The translations under genes were made by a program, and so were the position numbers. Source: SKVR01 sp964491395 (GTDB taxonomy: Bacteria > Bacteroidota > Bacteroidia > Bacteroidales > UBA7960). From it: DNA of 64,000 nucleotides. The notes under the pieces are model-generated. The model made no database searches, had not been told where the DNA came from, and saw only the letters and a list, made by a program, of their open reading frames with translations. The stretch spans positions 1 through 64,000 of the forward strand of contig CAZBGI010000007.1 of the NCBI GenBank assembly GCA_964491395.1, written 5' to 3'. Positions 16,764 through 25,492 of the stretch are shown piece by piece. Numbering within the stretch: the stretch's first letter is position 1; each line of letters starts with the position of its first letter.

Positions 16764-18090
16764 TGCTGAGTTCCTCCTTTTTGATAAGATGATTTTTTAC
16801 ATGAAATCTTTTTTCTGTGGCTTCGGCCAGTTCTTCCCTGAAGTTGGGGTGGGCAATTTCAATAAGGCTTTCTGCTCTTTGTTTCAGGGTTTTGCCCCAC
16901 AACTGCGCGATTCCGAATTCGGTTACCACGTATCTTACATCGTTGCGTGAAGTGGTAACCGCAGCACCCTGCCCCAGGAAAGGGACAATCCGTGAAACTT
17001 TTCCCCCGGCAGCCGTAGAAGGCATGGCCATCACGGATAATCCATCACGTGCCATACACGCCCCTCTCACATAATCCACCTGTCCTCCTACTCCACTGAT
17101 TTGTTTGGGCCCAATGGATTCGGATACCACCTGTCCCATCAGGTCTATCTCCACGCAGGAATTGATAGAAACCATTTTATAATTGCGGGAAATGATATAG
17201 GGATCATTGACGTAATCGGCCGGATACATGATAACGTCGGAATTGTTATTGACAAAATCATACAACCGGCGGCTACCCATCAAAAAAGTGGCCACCAGCT
17301 TGCCTTTGTGCAGGGTCTTCTTTTCTCCGGTTATTACCCCTTTTTCAACCAGGTCCACCACACCGTCAGAGAACATTTCGGTGTGAATCCCCAGTTGTTT
17401 TTTATTGCCGAGTGATTTGAGCACAGCATCAGGAATAGAGCCTATGCCCAGCTGAAGAGTAGAACCATCTTCTACCAGGCTGGCGCAATGGCGCCCAATG
17501 GCGAGTTCTGTTTCTCCAATGCGTGCGGCAGGCAATTCATATAACGGGTTGGAGGTTTCAATGATAAAGTCGATGTCAGATACATGCATAAGGTTATCTC
17601 CTCCAATGAAGGGCATCTGATCATTGATTTCTGCAATGACAATTTTGGCCACATGGGCTGCGGGTTTGGTATAATCGGTAGAAACGCCGAAACTGCAGAA
17701 ACCTTCCATGTTGGGAAGAGAAAGCTGCACAATGGCCACATCAGGGTGCAAAACTCCCCGGGTAAAAAGACTGGGAATTTCATGGAAAAAACATGGGGTG
17801 TAATCAGCCCGGTTTTCCTCAATGGCATTGCGGGCATTGCCCCCTACAAATATAGCATTGTGGCGGAAGTGGCCCTGCATTTCCGGAAACATGTATGCTC
17901 CTTCGCCCAGGCAATACATATGGGCGATTTCTACATCATGATAGTTGTCTTTATTTGCCACCAATGCCTGAACGGTATCAACCGGCACAGCAGCAGCATG
18001 CCCCAGCACCACGCGATCATGGCTTTTGATAGCCCGGATAGCTTGTTCCGGTGTGCTGAGTTTGGTTTTATATAAATCTCTCCAGTTCAT
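16750..18090 (-). CDS. abfT: 4-Hydroxybutyrate CoA-transferase (acetyl-CoA hydrolase/transferase family)
   Basis: 446 aa from the ATG at 18090 (MNWRDLYKTK); the frame is open 22 codons further upstream, but that extension does not look like the family. The catalytic glutamate is E238 in GIHTEMFSDG, the position known for AbfT of Clostridium aminobutyricum, and the glycine-rich GVGGQVDYVRGA loop is present. It moves CoA from acetyl-CoA or butyryl-CoA to 4-hydroxybutyrate and may also release the final butyrate. It lies between abfD and 4hbD. Confidence 0.92.
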   Translation of the reverse strand: MNWRDLYKTKLSTPEQAIRAIKSHDRVVLGHAAAVPVDTVQALVANKDNYHDVEIAHMYCLGEGAYMFPEMQGHFRHNAIFVGGNARNAIEENRADYTPCFFHEIPSLFTRGVLHPDVAIVQLSLPNMEGFCSFGVSTDYTKPAAHVAKIVIAEINDQMPFIGGDNLMHVSDIDFIIETSNPLYELPAARIGETELAIGRHCASLVEDGSTLQLGIGSIPDAVLKSLGNKKQLGIHTEMFSDGVVDLVEKGVITGEKKTLHKGKLVATFLMGSRRLYDFVNNNSDVIMYPADYVNDPYIISRNYKMVSINSCVEIDLMGQVVSESIGPKQISGVGGQVDYVRGACMARDGLSVMAMPSTAAGGKVSRIVPFLGQGAAVTTSRNDVRYVVTEFGIAQLWGKTLKQRAESLIEIAHPNFREELAEATEKRFHVKNHLIKKEELSNATF

Positions 18091-18204
18091 ATGACAGTAT
18101 TTTTTAAAACATTCAAAATGTACCCCGGGAGGGGAAGCAGGCTTTCCGAATGGCAAAAGAAAACCTGCTTCCTGATGATTGGTATAAAAAATGGGGATTG
18201 CAAT

Positions 18205-19665
18205 TTATTTGGTCTCCTCTTGCGGTTTTATGCGGGCCAGATTGCGGGCAAAACTTTTTTTCTCTTCCATGTTGCACTGGCGGGAAATCATGATTCGCTG
18301 AGCCTGTGGTGAACCGGCACCATGCATGGATTCTGTTCTGTATCCCACAGCCGCCGTTCCCAGGGTAATATTCTCGATGAGTCGCAAAACCCTCATACGG
18401 TCTTCGGTCTTTACACTGTTTACCCCTTTGAGGTATTTGTCGATGTAAGGGCCGATTTTTTCATCCTTGTAGTCTGCTTCTGAGGGCATGGTAACCATAA
18501 CACCACCGGCAATATCTTCAGCTAAGCGGGAGATTTCATAAGGGAATCGGGTGATGTTTTGCTTGCAAACATTGGCCAGTAAGAGATCAATTTCATAGTT
18601 TCCTGCTTTGGTAACCTTTCCTTCACATGAACATGCAATACCGCACGAGTAAAGGGTTTCGTTGAGGTGGGCCATTTCGATGAGCTTGTCTTTGATATGC
18701 GAAGCTTTGGCCGCTCCGTTATAGTCGGCTGCCAGGGCGGAGGCACCAATCAGCACGTCACCCACCCCCACCTTACAGCCGCCATACGATTGCCGGTGAT
18801 AACCAGCAAATCTTTCTACCATCATACCGGCAAAATCATATTCTTTGCACAAAAACACTCTTTCCCAGGGCACCAAAACATCTTCAAAAATCACCAATGC
18901 TTCGTGTCCGCCAAATTCTGCATTTCCCAGGTCAATATCTGCACCTGGTTCCATTTTACGGGTGTCGCACGACTGGCGACCGTAAATCATAAATACCCCT
19001 TCTGCATCAGAAGGAATGGCAAAAGCCACTGCATAATCTTTATCTGCTTCTTTCATGGCTATGGTAGGCATGATAAGATGTTCGTGTGAGTTTACGGCTC
19101 CGGTCTGGTGGGCTTTGGCACCCCGTACCACAATGCCGTCTTTTCGTTCCTCAACGATATGCACATACATATCAGGATCGGCTTGCTGCGAAGGGGACAG
19201 ACCCCGATCACCTTTGGGGTCGGTCATGGCACCATCCACAGTAAGGTCGTTTTCCTGCACAAATTTCATGTACTCCACAAAACGCTCATGATATTGCGTA
19301 TTGTATTTCTGGTCTATTTCATAAGTCGTGGAATACAATGCATTAAAGGCATCCATGCCCACGCAGCGCTGAAAGCATGCACCGGTTTTCTGTCCCAGCA
19401 GGCGCTGCATCTTCACTTTTTTTATCAGATCATCGGTGCTTTGGTGCAAGTGGCAAAAACGGTTAACGGTTTTCCCGGTAAGATGCGAAGTAGCTGTCAT
19501 GATATCCTTGTACTCTTCCATTTCGGCAAGTTTGTAGGTCATGGCAACCGAATTCATGGAAGGGCGAATCATGGGGTGGTCTACCGGATTTTCAACAAGT
19601 TCACCAAAAAGATACACTTTCAGGTTCATTTTGCGTAAGCTTTCTATATATTGTTCGCTGGTCAT
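18205..19665 (-). CDS. abfD: 4-Hydroxybutyryl-CoA dehydratase / vinylacetyl-CoA delta-isomerase
   Basis: 486 aa from ATG 19665 (MTSEQYIESLRKMN), preferred over a frame extension to 19734 that would run through the candidate promoter. This radical flavoenzyme dehydrates 4-hydroxybutyryl-CoA to crotonyl-CoA using FAD and one [4Fe-4S]. The four cluster ligands of the family are all visible: C97 and C101 (ACFQRC), H290 and C297 (AGYHRQSYGGC). It is oxygen-sensitive in studied cases, which fits an anaerobe. It is the first gene of the butyrate operon. Archaeal 3HP/4HB-cycle enzymes are homologous, but the gene set here is fermentative. Confidence 0.95.
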   Translation of the reverse strand: MTSEQYIESLRKMNLKVYLFGELVENPVDHPMIRPSMNSVAMTYKLAEMEEYKDIMTATSHLTGKTVNRFCHLHQSTDDLIKKVKMQRLLGQKTGACFQRCVGMDAFNALYSTTYEIDQKYNTQYHERFVEYMKFVQENDLTVDGAMTDPKGDRGLSPSQQADPDMYVHIVEERKDGIVVRGAKAHQTGAVNSHEHLIMPTIAMKEADKDYAVAFAIPSDAEGVFMIYGRQSCDTRKMEPGADIDLGNAEFGGHEALVIFEDVLVPWERVFLCKEYDFAGMMVERFAGYHRQSYGGCKVGVGDVLIGASALAADYNGAAKASHIKDKLIEMAHLNETLYSCGIACSCEGKVTKAGNYEIDLLLANVCKQNITRFPYEISRLAEDIAGGVMVTMPSEADYKDEKIGPYIDKYLKGVNSVKTEDRMRVLRLIENITLGTAAVGYRTESMHGAGSPQAQRIMISRQCNMEEKKSFARNLARIKPQEETK

Positions 19666-19710
19666 AATTTGGAATTTTAGGGTGATGCTAAACTCAGTTG
19701 TTACAAGCTT

Positions 19711-19727
19711 AACAACAGGTGTTCCAA
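19711..19727 (-). promoter_or_regulatory. Candidate sigma54 (-24/-12) promoter of abfD operon
   Basis: The minus strand reads TTGGAACACCTGTTGTT. It fits TTGG and TTG at the right 10-bp spacing, with T where the -12 C is expected. The predicted leader to the abfD ATG is ~35 nt. The palindrome array begins 78 bp upstream, 11 bp (about one helical turn) further than in the hydrogenase operon. Confidence 0.35.
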
Positions 19728-19802
19728 AACCCACTATCGCTTGATTTTATGATTGTTATGGCATTTGCAGCTAATTCAACCTGCATTTTACCCCAGCTCA
19801 CT

Positions 19803-19870
19803 CGTTCCGTTTTATGACACCCTCTCAAAATGCCTGACCTATTTTAGGACAACTGTCATCTTTTTGATCA
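19803..19870. promoter_or_regulatory. Array of three 17-bp palindromic operators (UAS-like) upstream of abfD
   Basis: Plus-strand sites: CGTTCCGTTTTATGACA (19803-19819), TGACCTATTTTAGGACA (19835-19851) and TGTCATCTTTTTGATCA (19854-19870). The middle site is a near-perfect palindrome (TGACCT-N5-AGGACA). Start-to-start distances are 32 and 19 bp, matching the 33 and 18 bp of the array at 8465-8532. The sites lie 138-205 bp upstream of the abfD start, where enhancer sites of a sigma54 activator would be expected. Confidence 0.65.
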
Positions 19871-20796
19871 ATACAGGCATTTCTGGCAATAAAATCAGGG
19901 AAAAATTTTTGTATAAAAAATCCTGTGGGTCTATGTGTAAAAATAATCTACTCCTTAAAAACATAGCATTTTGTGTTCGTCTTTTTTATTTAAAAAGACT
20001 GCCCGGTTTTTTTTTTGACTATGTGTTTTAAAAATAATTCCAAAAAGTAAACAAGCTATAAAGGTCATCTGCTTTCTTCCATAAACATCCCCTTAACCGA
20101 TGTTCCTGTGTGTTTTCTTAAAAAACACCACACAGACTATTAAAACATTACAGGCAAGCATAAATTCCCGGTTACACTATACAATCACAATACTTTGGCG
20201 CGCAACGGCAGGAGCATGAAACATTTCCAATGCTCCACTACGAATACTGGAAGGGTTTTTGGCCGCGGAACGCATGCCCGTTTGTCCTTTGTTGTATTCT
20301 GAAAAACTCCCGCGAAGAAATCAAGGCATCTTCGGTGATGGAATGCATTTCCTTTACTATGTATCTTCTTTCCGGAATTCAGAATTGTGCTCCCACGTGT
20401 CCACTTCGTACCCTTTGAAATAAAAAAGTTGCTCACATTCTGCCGAAGAAGTCCGTTGACAGGCAATACTCCAATTCCACCTGTTACGGAAAACTTTTTG
20501 AATTATTGTCTTTTATGCGCATATCCCTGACGAGATCCAAACCTGCACTTCAATTCTTATACAATTGATTTTATGGCACTTACAAATCGGAATTACATGC
20601 AAAGACAAGAGGCAAAACCCAACATGGTGCGCCACAAAATAAAAATGCCCGATTACGGACACTGGATTTTTCAGGGTTTCGCTGATTTTTGTTTGTTAAG
20701 TTTAGGCGTTATACGTAAAGCAGGGAGAATTTTTTTAACTAATTTAGCAACCTTATTGAATGCTCTTAGGTATAATTAAAATAAAACGCTTTTCTT
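19871..20796. other. Long non-coding stretch (~0.9 kb)
   Basis: No recognisable gene on either strand; the open frames (for example minus 20185-20466) have no family features. It contains long T/A tracts and hairpins, such as CTGTGTG…CACACAG at 20106-20135. Small RNA or decayed sequence is possible but not shown. Confidence 0.45.
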
Positions 20797-21369
20797 ATGA
20801 AGCTAAATGTAGGATTTATCAAATCGGTGTTGAATGTTTACGATGAGATGTCGGAGAACGGTATTAATATCGTATACCTGGGCGAGTTTCATCACCAGAT
20901 TACCAAAATGTTTACCTCCATGGCCGAGGAAGACATGGACAGAAAAGATGAGGAAAAATCCATCATCAGAAAGGTTTATGCAGTGATGGTAGAGACATTG
21001 CAGAATATGGCCAAGCACTCAGACGAGATAACCGATAAGTACAACATAGGCAAGGGTTTGTTTATGATTGGCAAAAAAGACGGTACCTATTATATTATCA
21101 CTTCCAACAAGGTTACCAATGAAAAGAAACTGGATCTTGAAAAAGCTATTAAGCAGGTAAACAGTGCCAGCAAGGAAGAGCTGAAAGAAATGTATCGCAA
21201 ACAGATTACCCAAGGCTCATTATCTGAAAAAGGAGGTGCAGGTTTAGGACTCATAGAAATTGCACGTAAAACACGCAACAAACTTGTTTACCAGTTTCTT
21301 CCCTTTGATGATTCTACCCAGTTTTTCTTGCTGAAAGTTGAAATCAACGCAAGAAAGATTGCAGATTAA
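20797..21369 (+). CDS. SiaB-like protein kinase (GHKL-type, DUF6272)
   Basis: 190 aa soluble protein. The first half carries KVYAVMVETLQNMAKHSD (a GHKL N-box-like helix) and the second half GGAGLGLIEIARK, a glycine-rich ATP-lid motif. In Pseudomonas aeruginosa SiaB is a Ser/Thr kinase acting on SiaC and opposed by the PP2C phosphatase SiaA. Here neither a SiaC-like nor a SiaA-like gene is adjacent; the nearest PP2C phosphatase is in the hydrogenase operon, and a functional link would be speculation. The start is the ATG that opens the conserved MKLNVGFIKS segment. Confidence 0.75.
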   Translation: MKLNVGFIKSVLNVYDEMSENGINIVYLGEFHHQITKMFTSMAEEDMDRKDEEKSIIRKVYAVMVETLQNMAKHSDEITDKYNIGKGLFMIGKKDGTYYIITSNKVTNEKKLDLEKAIKQVNSASKEELKEMYRKQITQGSLSEKGGAGLGLIEIARKTRNKLVYQFLPFDDSTQFFLLKVEINARKIAD

Positions 21370-21402
21370 GCCCGTAAGCCAACCTGCCCAACCGGGTAGT
21401 AC

Positions 21403-21433
21403 TTTGTTTTTACAATTGCATTCTCTATCTTTA
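21403..21433 (+). promoter_or_regulatory. Promoter of recG
   Basis: -33 TTTG (21403-21406), a 19-bp spacer, then -7 TATCTTTA (21426-21433), close to the Bacteroidota TTTG-N19-TAnnTTTG consensus and 28 bp before the recG ATG. Confidence 0.55.
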
Positions 21434-21460
21434 TGCCATACGCTTTTATGGTAGAATGGT

Positions 21461-23572
21461 ATGCCTTCTGATATTCTGAAAACCCCTATAGAGTTTCTTA
21501 AAGGAGTAGGTCCTCAAAAAGCTGAATTACTAAAAAAAGAAGTTCAGCTTTTTACCTTTGAGGACTTACTCTATTTTTATCCCTTCCGTTATATTGATAA
21601 AAGCAGATTTTATAAAATACGGGAAATTACCGAGGACATGCCTTATGTGCAGATACGCGGTTATATAAGCCAGGTTCAGCTTCATGGTCAGAAGCGCACT
21701 ACACGAATGACCGCTGTCCTTACTGACGATCAGGGGAGTTCTGTTGAATTGATTTGGTTTAATGGTTTCAAGTTCCTGAAAAATTTATTTGTCTCCGGAC
21801 AGGAGTACATTGTTTTTGGCAAACCTACCCGCTTTGGACGCAAATATAACATTGCCCATCCGGAGGTGGAAGCAGTAAGCCCTGCAGCCATTACACAGCA
21901 GTCGAGCATGCATCCGGTTTATCCCTCCACCGAAAAGTTAAAATCAAGGGCATTGGATAGCAAGGGAATCAGCCGTTTGCTGACCACCCTGCTCCCGCAG
22001 GTAAAAAACTATATCAACGAGACCCTGCCTGAACACCTGCGTGAAGAATTGAAATTACCACCTCTGCGACAGTCTCTAATCAATGTGCACTTCCCGGAAA
22101 CTCCTCATTTGCTGGCAAGAGCCCGGGCAAGGCTTAAATTTGAAGAGTTGTTTTATATCCAGCTGGCTTTGCTTCGGCTCAAGCACATGCGGGTATCCGA
22201 ATCCAGGGGACAAATCTTCAAAGTGGTGGGAGAACACTTCAACGAGTTTTACCACCAACATCTGCGTTTTGAACTCACGGGGGCTCAAAAACGCGTAATC
22301 AAAGAAATCAGGTCCAACACATTAAGCGGGAAACAAATGAACCGCCTGCTGCAGGGAGATGTGGGAAGCGGCAAAACCATTGTGGCACTCATGACCATGC
22401 TCATTGCCATCGACAATGGTTTTCAGGCCTGTCTGATGGCACCCACCGAAGTCCTGGCCAATCAGCATTTTGAATCATTGAGCCTTATGCTCGAAGGAAT
22501 GAACCTGAAAATTGATCTCCTCACAGGCTCTACCCGAAAGGCCAGAAGAAAAAAGATCCACGAAGAATTGCTGGAGGGCAGTTTGCACATCCTCATTGGC
22601 ACCCATGCACTGATTGAGGATGTCGTTGTTTTCAAAAACCTGGGCATGGTGGTTATCGACGAGCAACATCGCTTCGGAGTGGCACAGCGGGCCAAACTAT
22701 GGAAGAAAAACCAAATATCGCCCCACGTGCTGGTAATGACAGCAACCCCCATTCCCCGCACCCTGGCCATGACTTTATATGGAGATTTGGATATTTCTGT
22801 TATTGATGAACTGCCTCCGGGGCGAAAACCAATTAAAACGTTGCACCAATACGATAGCAACCGTCTGAAAGTTTTTGGTTTCATGCGCGAACAGATAAAA
22901 CAAGGGAGACAGATTTACGTGGTGTACCCCCTCATCCAGGAATCGGAAACCCTTGACCTGAAGGATTTGCAGGATGGTTATGAAAGTATCATGAGGGAAT
23001 TTCCCCTGCCTGAATACGCGGTGAGCATTGTACACGGCAGGATGAAACCAGCCGATAAGGATTATGAGATGCAGCGTTTTGTGAAAGGAGAAACACAGAT
23101 TATGGTAGCTACTACAGTGATTGAGGTGGGCATCAATGTACCCAATGCCAGCGTGATGGTCATTGAGAGTGCCCAGCGCTTTGGTTTATCTCAGCTCCAC
23201 CAGTTGCGCGGACGTGTAGGTCGTGGTGCTGACCAATCGTGGTGTATTCTGATGACAGATTATAAACTATCCTCCGATGCCCGAAAAAGAATGGAAACTA
23301 TGGTGAGCACCAATGATGGGTTTGTGATTGCTGAAACAGACATGAAACTGAGAGGCCCCGGCGATATTCATGGCACACAGCAAAGCGGACTTTTGGATTT
23401 AAAAATTGCCAGCATTACCAAAGACGAGAAAATTTTAAAATATGCCCGTATGAAAGCGGAAGAAATTCTGGAAAAAGATCCTGACCTGAATCTTCCTCAA
23501 AACCAGATTCTCGCACGCACCTTACAACAAAAAGAAAAAGGAAGCAGCATAACCTGGAGCAAGATCAGTTAG
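21461..23572 (+). CDS. recG: ATP-dependent DNA helicase RecG
   Basis: 703 aa. An N-terminal wedge/OB domain (~60-140) grips branched DNA. Superfamily 2 helicase motifs follow: GDVGSGKT (299-306), DEQHRFG (400-406), TATPIPRT (427-434), then the C-terminal lobe with VIEVGINVPNA and QLRGRVGRG. It remodels stalled replication forks and Holliday junctions. Length and motif order are normal. A strong hairpin follows 30 bp after the stop. Confidence 0.97.
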   Translation: MPSDILKTPIEFLKGVGPQKAELLKKEVQLFTFEDLLYFYPFRYIDKSRFYKIREITEDMPYVQIRGYISQVQLHGQKRTTRMTAVLTDDQGSSVELIWFNGFKFLKNLFVSGQEYIVFGKPTRFGRKYNIAHPEVEAVSPAAITQQSSMHPVYPSTEKLKSRALDSKGISRLLTTLLPQVKNYINETLPEHLREELKLPPLRQSLINVHFPETPHLLARARARLKFEELFYIQLALLRLKHMRVSESRGQIFKVVGEHFNEFYHQHLRFELTGAQKRVIKEIRSNTLSGKQMNRLLQGDVGSGKTIVALMTMLIAIDNGFQACLMAPTEVLANQHFESLSLMLEGMNLKIDLLTGSTRKARRKKIHEELLEGSLHILIGTHALIEDVVVFKNLGMVVIDEQHRFGVAQRAKLWKKNQISPHVLVMTATPIPRTLAMTLYGDLDISVIDELPPGRKPIKTLHQYDSNRLKVFGFMREQIKQGRQIYVVYPLIQESETLDLKDLQDGYESIMREFPLPEYAVSIVHGRMKPADKDYEMQRFVKGETQIMVATTVIEVGINVPNASVMVIESAQRFGLSQLHQLRGRVGRGADQSWCILMTDYKLSSDARKRMETMVSTNDGFVIAETDMKLRGPGDIHGTQQSGLLDLKIASITKDEKILKYARMKAEEILEKDPDLNLPQNQILARTLQQKEKGSSITWSKIS

Positions 23573-23593
23573 TCTCTGTTTTTGACCAGGTTC

Positions 23594-23635
23594 AAAAAAA
23601 AACCGCTGAGGATTGTCCACAGCGGCTTTTTTTTT
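23594..23635. terminator. Bidirectional terminator between recG and tonB
   Basis: Stem ACCGCTG/CAGCGGC with A-run before and T-run after (AAAAAAAAA … TTTTTTTTT), positioned between two convergent genes. Confidence 0.85.
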
Positions 23636-23648
23636 ATACTATTTCTGC

Positions 23649-24323
23649 TTAGTTAAGGACGAAACGGATAGGCAGGTTAAACTGTACCCTAACAGCCTGA
23701 CCTCTCTGACGCCCCGGAGTCCATTTGGGCATGGTTTGTACAACTCTGACAGCCTCTTCATCAAGACCTCCTCCCACACCTCTGAGAACTCTCACGTCGG
23801 TGATGTTTCCATCGCGCTCAACCACGAAGGTAACAAATACAGTACCCTGGATTCCTGCTTCACGAGCCATGGTGGGATACTTCAGGTTATCTTGCAGAAA
23901 CTGCATCAAAGCGGCTTGTCCACCGGGAAATTCGGGTTCATCTTCCACAATGGTAAAGATTTCCTCCTCTTCGACCTCTTCCTCTTCTACCACAATGGGC
24001 GTAAATTCCTCTACCTCTGTAAAAACATCGGCCTCGGTATCAATGGTAAATTCTTCCTCAATTTCCACATCGTCATCTACAATGATAAGCTCTGTAGAAG
24101 GCTCCGGAGGTGGAGGGGGAGGAGGAGTTTCCTGACGGGTAATCGGAATATCTTCTTCCTCGATAATCTCAACGTCTAACTGGCCAAGATCAAGGGCCTG
24201 TCTTTCGTATTGCTTATATTCAAAAGCCATCCATACAAATACCAAAGCGATTATCATTCCTATCTGCAGGAATATCCGCTTTTTATTTTCAAGATCTGCT
24301 TTTGGTGTTTTTTTTGCTTCCAT
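23649..24323 (-). CDS. tonB: TonB-family energy transducer
   Basis: 224 aa. Cytoplasmic N-terminus, one membrane helix (~17-34), a proline run (67-73) and a strongly acidic linker (~76-128, many Glu/Asp). The C-terminal TonB domain (~130-224) contains the hallmark PEFPGG, YP…A…G.QG.V.V.F and WTPGRQRGQAVRV motifs. It carries proton-motive force from ExbB/ExbD to outer-membrane TonB-dependent receptors. The Glu-rich rather than Lys/Pro-rich linker is common in Bacteroidota. An ExbB/ExbD operon lies 14 kb away in this window. Confidence 0.93.
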   Translation of the reverse strand: MEAKKTPKADLENKKRIFLQIGMIIALVFVWMAFEYKQYERQALDLGQLDVEIIEEEDIPITRQETPPPPPPPEPSTELIIVDDDVEIEEEFTIDTEADVFTEVEEFTPIVVEEEEVEEEEIFTIVEDEPEFPGGQAALMQFLQDNLKYPTMAREAGIQGTVFVTFVVERDGNITDVRVLRGVGGGLDEEAVRVVQTMPKWTPGRQRGQAVRVQFNLPIRFVLN

Positions 24324-24426
24324 AAGGTTTATTTATATTAGTTTTTAGACAGTTGTGCGGTTCATGAAAGATGACACTTCGGGTGCGCTAATATACGAAT
24401 TTTTTAACAACTCCTGAAATCAAATT

Positions 24427-24819
24427 TTATTTATGCATAAAAGCCGGGAGATATTGTTTTCCGTGCTTTAAAATCAATATACCCACTAAACATCCTGCAA
24501 CATCAGCAATAAAATCCCAGAAATCTCCCGTCCGTTCCGCCAAAAATATGTGTTGAACAACTTCTGTCAGCATGCTATAAATAACGCCCAGAAGAAGGGT
24601 AATGGTATACACATATTTCTGACACCATCGGGCAGGCTGTTTTGAAAGGCCATAACCCAGTAAAAAAGTAAATACAGCAAAAATGCCTAGATGTACCAGT
24701 TTGTCAAAATGCGGTATGGCAAGGAACGGTGTCTTTGGGAAACTACTTCCGGGGACACTAAGTACCCATAAAATCAACAGTGACCACAATATCGCCGGAA
24801 GTAGATATCTGAATTTCAT
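24427..24819 (-). CDS. VanZ-like membrane protein
   Basis: 130 aa with four hydrophobic segments and the VanZ-family signature FDKLVHLGIFAVFTFLL (~38-54) plus TEVVQHIFLAERTGDFWDFIADVAG (~86-110). Members are integral membrane proteins; VanZ itself gives low-level teicoplanin resistance, but the function of most relatives is unknown. The gene lies just downstream of gcvH on the same strand. Confidence 0.85.
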   Translation of the reverse strand: MKFRYLLPAILWSLLILWVLSVPGSSFPKTPFLAIPHFDKLVHLGIFAVFTFLLGYGLSKQPARWCQKYVYTITLLLGVIYSMLTEVVQHIFLAERTGDFWDFIADVAGCLVGILILKHGKQYLPAFMHK

Positions 24820-24889
24820 ACTAAAGGTAAAGATTTTACCCTACATCTTTGAAGCCGTGCAGGCAAATCCTGATACAAAACTATCAGTT

Positions 24890-25264
24890 TTAAAGGATTT
24901 CCTTGTAAGCATCTGCATCCAACAATGCATCTGCTTCGCTGGGATCAGACATTTTTATCTTCACAATCCATCCCTCATTGTAAGGGTCTTTATTTACTGT
25001 CTCCGGATTGCTTTCCAGTTCTTCATTAAACTCAGTAACTTCTCCGGAAACAGGCATAAACAAGTCAGATACCGTTTTAACAGCTTCAATGGTGCCAAAT
25101 GTTTCTTCTTGCTCCAGGGGCTCTCCGATGGTATTTACTTCAATATATACAATATCGCCAAGTTCATTTTGAGCGTAATCGGTAATACCAACGGTAGCAA
25201 TGTCACCATCTACCTTAATCCATTCGTGATCTTTGGTGTACTTTAAGTTGTCGGGAATGTTCAT
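24890..25264 (-). CDS. gcvH: Glycine cleavage system H protein
   Basis: 124 aa from ATG 25264 (MNIPDNLKYTKDHEWI); the frame is open upstream, but that extension covers the promoter. The lipoyl-attachment lysine is K63 in GTIEAVKTVSDL. It carries the aminomethyl group of glycine on lipoate between the P, T and L proteins, none of which are encoded nearby. Length and motifs are fully typical. Confidence 0.95.
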   Translation of the reverse strand: MNIPDNLKYTKDHEWIKVDGDIATVGITDYAQNELGDIVYIEVNTIGEPLEQEETFGTIEAVKTVSDLFMPVSGEVTEFNEELESNPETVNKDPYNEGWIVKIKMSDPSEADALLDADAYKEIL

Positions 25265-25310
25265 GATATATATTTTTTTGTAAATATGTATTGATGTTTT
25301 CTTGGTGGGC

Positions 25311-25318
25311 CAAAAATA
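25311..25318 (-). promoter_or_regulatory. Promoter -7 element of gcvH
   Basis: The minus strand reads TATTTTTG, with TTTT (3/4 of TTTG) 19 bp upstream. The leader would be ~40 nt and supports the start at 25264. Confidence 0.42.
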
Positions 25319-25468
25319 CAACCTTTTTTCCAACAAAAAAACCTGTAAACTAAAAAACTCTGCAAACTTTGCGGCCTCATTTTTGCAGCATCAAAACTAC
25401 TTTTACATTCAATGAAAAGAGCAAAACAATAATCATCCCGCTCCCTTTTCAGATATCCGGGGATTCTT

Positions 25469-25476
25469 TATCTTTA
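25469..25476 (+). promoter_or_regulatory. Promoter -7 element of the serpin gene
   Basis: TATCTTTA, with TTTT 19 bp upstream (25446-25449). Transcription would begin just before the ATG at 25493, arguing against the upstream TTG start at 25484. Confidence 0.42.
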
Positions 25477-25492
25477 CAGAAAATTGACAATT

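Noticed and set aside
19748..19775. GG…GC sequence upstream of abfD (minus strand AGGTTGAATTAGCTGCAA) as a sigma54 promoter
   Set aside because: The GG-GC spacing is 11 bp instead of the rigid 10 bp; the element at 19711-19727 fits the spacing better.
20185..20466. 93-codon minus-strand frame in the long non-coding stretch
   Set aside because: Composition is unlike neighbouring genes, with no motif, no promoter and no family resemblance.
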